Shown: piece by piece, positions 58,145-64,000 of the stretch
Layout of the letters: each line of letters opens with the position of its first letter
How positions within the stretch are numbered: position 1 is the first letter of the stretch
Notes under the pieces: generated by a model
The model's database searches: none
Told to the model about the DNA's origin: nothing
What the model saw: the letters and a program-made list of their open reading frames with translations, nothing else
Position numbers and translations under genes: made by a program
Assembly (NCBI GenBank): GCA_027623995.1
Contig: JAQBUF010000008.1
Coordinates: forward strand, 1-64,000
DNA: 64,000 bases
Source of the DNA: Nitrospirota bacterium
GTDB taxonomy: Bacteria > Nitrospirota > Nitrospiria > Nitrospirales > UBA8639
Reading direction: 5' to 3'

Positions 58145-58372
58145 ACAAAACACTCGACGACGCGCTTCGCCCGAAAGGAGAGGCGAAATAACCAACGAGG
58201 GGAGCCTCATGCCACAAGATTATTTTCACCTGACTGTATTGTGCTGCCAGACCCCTAAATTCGGTATGATCCGCTTCCTTGCCCTCACGAAAAATTCCTG
58301 GTTTTTAGAGGTGCCCATATTAAAAAAGTGAAGCGTCCCTTTTTTTGCCCCATTTTTCATCTTTTTAAATTT

Positions 58373-58396
58373 GTAGCTGCGGCATCTCATGCCGCC
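58373..58396 (-). repeat. REP-like palindrome, copy 3 (inverted)
   Basis: On the minus strand: stem GCGGCAT/ATGCCGC, loop GAG, tail AGCTAC. Two stem positions differ from copy 1 and both arms changed together. Confidence 0.75.
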
Positions 58397-58436
58397 TCTT
58401 CATTTGCTTTCTCGACCCATGACAATGTCCGAAGAT

Positions 58437-58460
58437 GGCACGATAAGATCGTGCAGCTAC
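58437..58460 (+). repeat. REP-like palindrome, copy 4
   Basis: Stem GCACGAT/ATCGTGC, loop AAG, tail AGCTAC. It faces copy 3, giving an inverted pair 40 bases apart. Confidence 0.75.
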
Positions 58461-58587
58461 AAAAGAAATGCACCTGAGGAATTCCACCTTCAGACAAAAT
58501 GGCAAACTTAAAGTGTCTTATTTGAAAGTTAATATACTATAGTCACTCCGGCCTTCGTAACCAATTCGGCGAAGGAGGCTCGGCGGA

Positions 58588-58611
58588 GGCACGATTAGAT
58601 CGTGCAGCTAC
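58588..58611 (+). repeat. REP-like palindrome, copy 5
   Basis: Stem GCACGAT/ATCGTGC, loop TAG, tail AGCTAC. GGCGAAGGAGGCTCGG lies just upstream. It closes the non-coding stretch 57820-58658. Confidence 0.75.
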
Positions 58612-58658
58612 AAAAAATCTCAGGGGGAAATTCCACAGTGCGACAAATGGGCAGGCTC

Positions 58659-60974
58659 CTAGACCAATTCAGTTCCGTGCATTCGAGCGAACAGCTCCCA
58701 ATTAAATGGTTTTGGTGCTACGGCATGCAGGGGGATTGGCTGAATGGTTCCCGAGTCTCGGTAGGCTAACATGCATCCGATGACTTGGTCGGGTTGTTCA
58801 ACCAAACGCCGAATGGCTTCGAAGGCTAAATGTTGGGCCATGGTTTTATCTATGGGAGTAGGGGAAGCCCCTCGTAGCGTATGGCCTAGAATGGTGGCCT
58901 TGGTCGCCACTGAGAGAGGGTAAGGCCCAGATCGTGTTTGAAGGTGAGTCCACTGGGAAATCCTACTGGCAACATAGTCCACCAGCCCATGGACTCCGCC
59001 CTCTGGATGATGATGGTGAGGTGTGCGCTCGGCGACAATAATGATATGGCTTTTATTCCGGACGCCCAACGTCTGCTTCAATGTTCCCAGAATGACCTCC
59101 TCGATATAGGCATCCGGATCGGGATGTTCATTGACCAACAGTCCCTCAGCGCGTGCTTGGTAGGCACACATTAAGGCCAGGTGGCCTGATCCTGCCCCCA
59201 TGACCTCCACGAAAAACACACTCCCCATTGCCGCACTCGTCGCTTTCAACGACTCGATTGATTGGTTGGCCAGGGATACAGCTGATTGAAGCCCTAGTGA
59301 CGTGGTTCCGGCGATGTTGTCGTCGATCGAACCTGGAATCCCGACGACCTGTACACCAAACCGTTCATAGATGGCACGAGCCCCACGCATGCTTCCGTCC
59401 CCTCCCATTACGATTAACGCCCCATCCTCCATGTACGGTGTGAGATGATGTATGGCGGCTAGTTGCACCTCTTCATCTTTAAAATCTTCAAACCGGCTAC
59501 TTCCAATCGGGCTGCTGGCGTGATTGCTCATGCCACGCGTGTCCTGTTCTGTCCCCAACTCAATCCAATCGTTCGCCAAGCCTAGAAATCCATGTTGCAC
59601 GAAATAGACTTCGAGGCCCAATCGGTTCCCTGTGACGCGGAGTTCCTTCAAGGCCGCACCGGCTCCAGCAAAATCCCCACCGGAAACCAGGGCGACGAGC
59701 CGCCGAATTTGACGCGGTTTCAGGGTGACCTTCCCGCGACGGTCTTGTTCCACCGTCATCCAGGCCTCGCGGGCCGCTCGTTCTCGCTCTGAAAGACCGA
59801 CTGCGGTGGAATACCCTGATAATTGCCCATGCTCAAAGGTCAGGAGCACGACGTTGTCCTGTCCTTCCTTATAGGCTCCAAATTCTGAAAAGGCCTCACT
59901 GAACGGACGAGGATCCAGAAAAATTAAGAGCGCCCGCAATGTCGAGCTGTGCGTATACAAACATAGGACTTTTCCCCGATGGGCCTGGCCTAATTGATGG
60001 AACCCATCGACCAACTCCACATAGAGTTCAAAAAACGAATGGCCTCCCGGATAACTGTACAGCGGATGTTTAATCAGGCGCTGGGCTGTCTTCGTCTCGA
60101 CTCCAAAGGCCTTGGCGGCTTCTTCTATTTCTACGGTTTTCTCAATACCGGTGGCCCATCCGAAGTCTTGTGATTCTAATGCACATTCAATGACGGGCTG
60201 CGTCGCCTTGGCTGTATCGGGGGACAGGATAGCGACCACCCGTTCAAAGAGTTGACGAGTATTGGGACTGTTACTCACCATATGGATAAAGGATTCAGGA
60301 TTCAGATAATTATGCAGGTGGAGAAAATCCAGTTGTCTTCCTACCAGGCCTAACGTCCTGGCAAGGGCGGTTCCGATGGTCTCAGCCTTGGGAATGCCCC
60401 GCTCAGGGTCCAGAATGTTGCTGAACCGGCGCCCCACACGAAATGTCTTACTGTCCATCTGCGACACTCCATGTCGCATGGTCAGAAAAATGGTCCGGTC
60501 GCTTAAATCCCTGGGCATCAGCCAAAACAGGTCGTTTCCTATGTCCAGCACTATTCGACCTTCAGCCAAATTCGGAGTCATCTGGTCGCGTGGTACGATT
60601 GCTACGGGGCGACGTCGTGTTGGTTTGAGCGTGGCTCCAATTGGCGCTCGCATTAAGGACGAAAGCTCGCCTTGGGCGAGGAGCTGATTCCAAGCAGCGA
60701 AAAACACCACATCATCTCCTCCGCATTCTTGTTGAATCAGCTGGTGTCTTGCGTTTCGGTATGCTGCGGCATTGGCAAAGCCTCCTTGCGCCTCCTGGAC
60801 AAACGCTCTGATTGCGGCCATGGCCTCTCGTGCACGTTGTGGGCGATCTTCCGATGAAGCTGGAAGGGGAGGTAGTTTCACCCCCTCTACGGGCGGACGC
60901 TGAGCCATTGCCTCTCCATAGGAGAGGAGACCCTGGATAGTCACGAAATCTAGTGTTTCCGCTTCTGCATTCAT
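58659..60974 (-). CDS. Histidine phosphatase / phosphofructokinase fusion
   Basis: 771 residues in three parts. Residues 1-150 are helical and unassigned. About 160-400 is a histidine-phosphatase fold: LTMRHG with catalytic His168, YPGGHSFFELYVELVDGF and THSSTL with His342, most like the FBPase-2 branch. About 425-771 is a PfkA-type domain: LVSGGDFAG, MGGDGS (524-528, ATP type), GIPGSIDDNIAGT (545-557) and VEVMGAGSGHLAL. Compared with PfkA, TIDND became SIDDN (base Asp kept), MGR became MGA and, in the phosphatase, GES became GHS. Both activities are therefore uncertain. Divergent from pyk. Confidence 0.85.
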   Translation of the reverse strand: MNAEAETLDFVTIQGLLSYGEAMAQRPPVEGVKLPPLPASSEDRPQRAREAMAAIRAFVQEAQGGFANAAAYRNARHQLIQQECGGDDVVFFAAWNQLLAQGELSSLMRAPIGATLKPTRRRPVAIVPRDQMTPNLAEGRIVLDIGNDLFWLMPRDLSDRTIFLTMRHGVSQMDSKTFRVGRRFSNILDPERGIPKAETIGTALARTLGLVGRQLDFLHLHNYLNPESFIHMVSNSPNTRQLFERVVAILSPDTAKATQPVIECALESQDFGWATGIEKTVEIEEAAKAFGVETKTAQRLIKHPLYSYPGGHSFFELYVELVDGFHQLGQAHRGKVLCLYTHSSTLRALLIFLDPRPFSEAFSEFGAYKEGQDNVVLLTFEHGQLSGYSTAVGLSERERAAREAWMTVEQDRRGKVTLKPRQIRRLVALVSGGDFAGAGAALKELRVTGNRLGLEVYFVQHGFLGLANDWIELGTEQDTRGMSNHASSPIGSSRFEDFKDEEVQLAAIHHLTPYMEDGALIVMGGDGSMRGARAIYERFGVQVVGIPGSIDDNIAGTTSLGLQSAVSLANQSIESLKATSAAMGSVFFVEVMGAGSGHLALMCAYQARAEGLLVNEHPDPDAYIEEVILGTLKQTLGVRNKSHIIIVAERTPHHHHPEGGVHGLVDYVASRISQWTHLQTRSGPYPLSVATKATILGHTLRGASPTPIDKTMAQHLAFEAIRRLVEQPDQVIGCMLAYRDSGTIQPIPLHAVAPKPFNWELFARMHGTELV

Positions 60975-61180
60975 TCTTCACCTCATTTTCTAGTTGCCAA
61001 CCGGCCGAACGCGATAATTTTTGTCGCCTAATGTTTTTGAGCTCTGTTGTATATTGAGTGCCTGACTTGGAAGGTCATGGCATCTTTGCCTATTCGTCAG
61101 GGTCCCTGGCCTCAACATCATTGACCTATGATGGAAATAACTCCAAGATTAGAGAGATGTTATCTTCCCAGGAAGGACTT

Positions 61181-62581
61181 ATGCAAAAAACACGAATCAT
61201 CTGCACAATCGGACCGGCGACAGAATCTTACGAAATGTTGCGCAAAATGTATGATGCCGGCATGAACATTGTTCGGTTGAACATGTCTCATGGCGATCAC
61301 GAATCCCATGCGAAAGTCATCAAACATATCAAGACGCTCAATAAAAAAGTCAAATTTCCTATTCCGATTATCCTGGACACGCAAGGCCCTGAAATCCGGA
61401 CCGGGGATTTGGTGGCCGATCTTGATTTACAGCAAGGCTCTATTGTGTCCATCACCGCGCGCGGGTCTCAGGATGTGGAAGAAAGTTCTATTCACATCAA
61501 CTATGCCGATTTAATCGAGACCGTGAATGTGGGAGATAAAATTACGGTGGATAATGGGTTGATCAATTTTGAGGTGTTGGAAAAACACGATCGCCTTATG
61601 CAGTGCCGTGTGATTGATGGGGGTATCTTGAAAAGCAAGCGCCATGTCAATTTGCCAGGGATTCGTGTCAATCTTCCTGCGATTACCCACAAGGACGAAA
61701 AAGATATTGTGTTTGGCTTGGCCGCAGATGTGGATTTTATTGCCCTGTCTTTCGTTCGAGAGGTTGAGGATATTCGGCAATTAAAACACCTCATGGGTAG
61801 CAAAGCCGGAAGAATTAAAATCATTGCGAAAATTGAAGATCAGGAAGGGGTTCGCAACCTGGAAGACATTATTCAGGAATCGGATGGCATTATGGTGGCT
61901 CGTGGAGATTTGGGCGCGGAAATTGATCTGGAGGATTTGCCGAATGTGCAGCGCCGAATTGTCCGGCTCTGCGCGGAATATGGAAAACGCGTGATTGTCG
62001 CCACCCATCTCCTGGAATCGATGATTCAAAATCCCATCCCCACCCGCGCCGAAGTGACGGACGTGGCCAATGCGATTTATGAAGAAGTCGATGCGGTGAT
62101 GTTATCTGGAGAAACCACGGTCGGGAAATATCCGATTAAATGTGTGGATCATCTGCGAAAAATTGCGATCAAAACCGAAGCGATTCCAGGCTTGCAATTT
62201 GCGAAACAATTAAGATCGACACAAGACAAACAGCAATTGGCCATCGCGGCGGTCCAGCTCGCCGAAGGGTTGCAGGCCAAAGGGATTGTGGTCATTACCA
62301 GAAGAGGCATCATGGCCGATTTCGTCTCCAATTGCCGTCCTTTTTCCACGAACATTTATGCCTTTACCAATGGGAGTCAGTCTCGTCGGACCATGACGCT
62401 CAATCGAGGCGTGTTTCCCTTCAGAATCAATTTTAGCTCAGATCCTGAAAAAACATTGCAAACGGCCTTTAGGATTTTAAAAGAACGTGAACATTTTGCC
62501 TCAGGGGAAAAGGTCGTGATTATCTCGGACGTGTTGGCACAACAACGGGTCGATTCCATTCAAATTCGAGAACTTCCATAA
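61181..62581 (+). CDS. pyk: Pyruvate kinase
   Basis: Makes pyruvate and ATP from phosphoenolpyruvate. CTIGPATESYEML, RLNMSHGDHESH, LDTQGPEIRTG, IIAKIEDQEGVRNLEDII (catalytic Lys region), GIMVARGDLGAEIDLEDLPN and VMLSGETTVGKYP are intact. The C-terminal domain (residues about 345-467) ends EKVVIISDVL and is normal. The ATG at 61181 follows AGGAAGGA; the upstream 41 codons are not needed. 467 residues. It is divergent from the phosphofructokinase fusion. Confidence 0.93.
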   Translation: MQKTRIICTIGPATESYEMLRKMYDAGMNIVRLNMSHGDHESHAKVIKHIKTLNKKVKFPIPIILDTQGPEIRTGDLVADLDLQQGSIVSITARGSQDVEESSIHINYADLIETVNVGDKITVDNGLINFEVLEKHDRLMQCRVIDGGILKSKRHVNLPGIRVNLPAITHKDEKDIVFGLAADVDFIALSFVREVEDIRQLKHLMGSKAGRIKIIAKIEDQEGVRNLEDIIQESDGIMVARGDLGAEIDLEDLPNVQRRIVRLCAEYGKRVIVATHLLESMIQNPIPTRAEVTDVANAIYEEVDAVMLSGETTVGKYPIKCVDHLRKIAIKTEAIPGLQFAKQLRSTQDKQQLAIAAVQLAEGLQAKGIVVITRRGIMADFVSNCRPFSTNIYAFTNGSQSRRTMTLNRGVFPFRINFSSDPEKTLQTAFRILKEREHFASGEKVVIISDVLAQQRVDSIQIRELP

Positions 62582-62640
62582 GGCCGCAGGGTCTAGGTTG
62601 AAGATTTCCGGCTCTTATCCCTACCCATAAATCTTATACC

Positions 62641-63150
62641 ATGAACGATCCAGTGACCTATCGATTCTTGATGCCCGAGGATATTCCTGAAGTCCATGAG
62701 TTGATCAAGGATGTTTTCCTTCCGGACATTGCGCCTCATTATTCATCTGAAGGACAGGAAGAATTTTTGCGGTATGTTGAGCCAGACGCTCTTCATGCTC
62801 GAGGCAAGGAGAACCACTTCGCTCTGCTGGCCGTATTGAACGATGAAATCATCGGGGTTATTGAAATTCGAGATCATAGTCATCTCTCGCTCCTCTTTGT
62901 GAATGTGCCTCATCAACGTCAAGGTCTGAGTAAAGAGCTTCTTCGTCGAGGGTTGGAAAGCTGTCTGAAGAATAGAGTGGATGTCTTGACCCTGACCGTG
63001 CATGCCTCTCCGAATGCCGTCGGTATTTACGAGAAGCTTGGGTTTCGCCAATTGCAACCTGAGCAAGTTTCTCATGGCTTCCGCTTTACCTTGATGGAAT
63101 TGAATTTGTTGGACTGTGATTTGTTGAATGGCACCTCAGAACATAATTAG
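62641..63150 (+). CDS. GNAT-family N-acetyltransferase
   Basis: 169 residues. EVHELIKDVF is the first helix; GVIEIRDHSHLSLLFVN, VPHQRQGLSKELLRRGLESC (acetyl-CoA pyrophosphate loop QRQGLSKEL) and TVHASPNAVGIYEKLGFRQL are the GNAT core. The acceptor is unknown. It follows pyk by about 60 bases, probably in the same transcript. Confidence 0.88.
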   Translation: MNDPVTYRFLMPEDIPEVHELIKDVFLPDIAPHYSSEGQEEFLRYVEPDALHARGKENHFALLAVLNDEIIGVIEIRDHSHLSLLFVNVPHQRQGLSKELLRRGLESCLKNRVDVLTLTVHASPNAVGIYEKLGFRQLQPEQVSHGFRFTLMELNLLDCDLLNGTSEHN

Positions 63151-63192
63151 CAAAAGAATCTCTCAAGGAATATTCAACAAAATGGATTTTGT

Positions 63193-64000
63193 ATGTACCT
63201 TGTCACGAAAAGTTTAACCTCCATACGGTTTTATTTCATTACTCTCTGTGTATTTGTGAGTGCCTGCGCGCATGAAGACCTTGGTCATCATGGATCGACA
63301 ACTGCGGAGCCTTCCGTTATTGAGGTGACCCTCCTTCAGATGAATGATGTGTATGAGATAGAACCTCTCAGTAAAGGGTCGGTGGCTGGATTGGCGCGAG
63401 TGGCGTACTTACTGAGAGACTTGGAACGCCATGATCCTAATACACTAGCGATATTGGCCGGAGATTTTCTTAGCCCTTCAGCTATCGGTACGGCAAAGGT
63501 TCAGGGACAACGACTTCATGGGCAGCATATGGTCGCGGTTCTCAATGCCTTGGGGTTGGATCTTGCCACCTTTGGTAATCATGAGTTTGATCTTTCCGAA
63601 GATGAATTGCTTGCGCGTCTTCAGGAAGCCAAGTTTCAATGGTTAGCGACGAATGTCAAAAGAAATAATGGGGTTGAGTGGCCGGGAACGACTCCCTATA
63701 CAATCATTCCGGTAATTGGGCCACATGGCGATCAATTACGTGTAGGGTTTTTCTCAATCACGATTCAAGAACTTAGCGACAAGGCGAAGACTTATACCTC
63801 TATCGAGAATTATGCCATAGCCACGCAACAGGCGCTGGAGTATTTACAACCACGAGCAGATGTCATCGTGGCTATGACGCATTTGGATGTGGTGGATGAT
63901 CAATTATTGGTCGAGCAATTCCCAGATATTGACTTGGTCGTGGGCGGGCATGATCATACCAATAGGCTTCTTCACCGAGGGGCGAACCATACACCCATTG
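63193..64000 (+). CDS. 5'-nucleotidase/metallophosphatase-like lipoprotein, cut by window end
   Basis: Starts at ATG 63193 and stays open to the end of the window (269 codons). The N-terminus is a signal with a lipobox (FVSAC near residue 25). Metallophosphatase motifs are TLLQMNDVYEI, ILAGDFLSPS, FGNHEFDL (Asn-His-Glu) and VGGHDHTN. YBR-type 5'-nucleotidases remove phosphate from nucleotides in the periplasm. The C-terminal nucleotide-binding domain would lie outside the window. Confidence 0.85.
   Translation, partial: MYLVTKSLTSIRFYFITLCVFVSACAHEDLGHHGSTTAEPSVIEVTLLQMNDVYEIEPLSKGSVAGLARVAYLLRDLERHDPNTLAILAGDFLSPSAIGTAKVQGQRLHGQHMVAVLNALGLDLATFGNHEFDLSEDELLARLQEAKFQWLATNVKRNNGVEWPGTTPYTIIPVIGPHGDQLRVGFFSITIQELSDKAKTYTSIENYAIATQQALEYLQPRADVIVAMTHLDVVDDQLLVEQFPDIDLVVGGHDHTNRLLHRGANHTPI

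Larger units (their letters stand above)
57835..58320. mobile_element. MITE-like or insertion-sequence relic with 20-bp inverted ends
   Basis: ATATGGGCACCTCTAAAAAC at 57835-57854 and its exact reverse complement at 58301-58320 bound 486 bases. GAGGTGCCC-type ends occur in IS5-group elements, an association from memory. The interior codes for no recognisable transposase: a 101-codon frame at 57886 has only low-complexity sequence. One palindrome (58121) and a diverged one (58024-58083) lie inside. Confidence 0.75.

Noticed and set aside
57886-58191. Transposase or other protein inside the 486-base element
   Set aside because: The frame has low-complexity sequence, no DDE-like motif and no ribosome site.

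Overview
The window looks like a chromosomal piece of a Nitrospira-type bacterium (phylum Nitrospirota). This is an inference from gene content (Gram-negative envelope genes, a complete tolQRAB-cpoB set, paired small c-type cytochromes, many two-component proteins, HEAT-repeat and DUF4197 proteins) and from a base composition that looks near 50% G+C by eye. There is no rRNA or nxr gene to settle it.

Layout. 0-8.6 kb: exported proteins (a hypothetical, DUF4197, a broken DUF481 barrel protein, a lipoprotein with DUF11 repeats), an LtaS/MdoB-like membrane sulfatase and a methyltransferase. 8.6-9.4 kb: a non-coding block of three related repeats in both orientations. 9.5-12.5 kb: a SWIM-motif protein, a truncated HD-GYP-like protein and a sulfatase-modifying-factor-like protein. 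12.6-19.8 kb: a minus-strand two-component cluster (two single-domain or NarL-type regulators, a double receiver, a hybrid kinase, a CACHE/PAS kinase) plus a small lipoprotein; three of these genes carry frameshifts. 20-23 kb: an MltD-like lytic transglycosylase, a TPR protein, tRNA-Val and tRNA-Asp. 23.1-29.6 kb: Tol operon in which a long coiled-coil lipoprotein sits where Pal is often found. 29.7-36 kb: mutL, miaA, mtnP, a PfkB kinase, a RodZ-like protein and cdd.

36.3-40.9 kb is the disturbed accessory part. An exopolysaccharide barrel gene and a polysaccharide export lipoprotein start a cluster that is cut off at about 38.14 kb and joined to a truncated, isolated brxA (BREX) gene. Two antitoxin genes without toxins, a hairpin repeat and a RelE-type toxin-antitoxin pair follow. 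The latter lies between a 3' fragment of tRNA-Lys and the intact tRNA-Lys gene, an arrangement like attachment-site duplication. 41-50.5 kb: a HExxH protein, a UvrD-type helicase, an alpha-glucan phosphorylase, HEAT and coiled-coil proteins and two paralogous cytochromes. At 52.37 kb a second broken join fuses a 3'-truncated esterase-like gene to a 5'-truncated CapD-type epimerase. 54-58.6 kb holds a SemiSWEET, an RRM protein, a ferritin-like protein, phosphoglucomutase, two MITE-like elements and a family of small palindromes whose stems covary. 58.7-64 kb: an unusual fused histidine-phosphatase/phosphofructokinase, pyruvate kinase, an acetyltransferase and the start of a 5'-nucleotidase-like lipoprotein.

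Glucan phosphorylase, phosphoglucomutase, the phosphofructokinase fusion and pyruvate kinase together outline a route from stored glucan to pyruvate. The most novel-looking items are the phosphatase-phosphofructokinase fusion with changed catalytic motifs, the tRNA-Lys-flanked toxin-antitoxin micro-island, the covarying palindromes and the two truncation joins.
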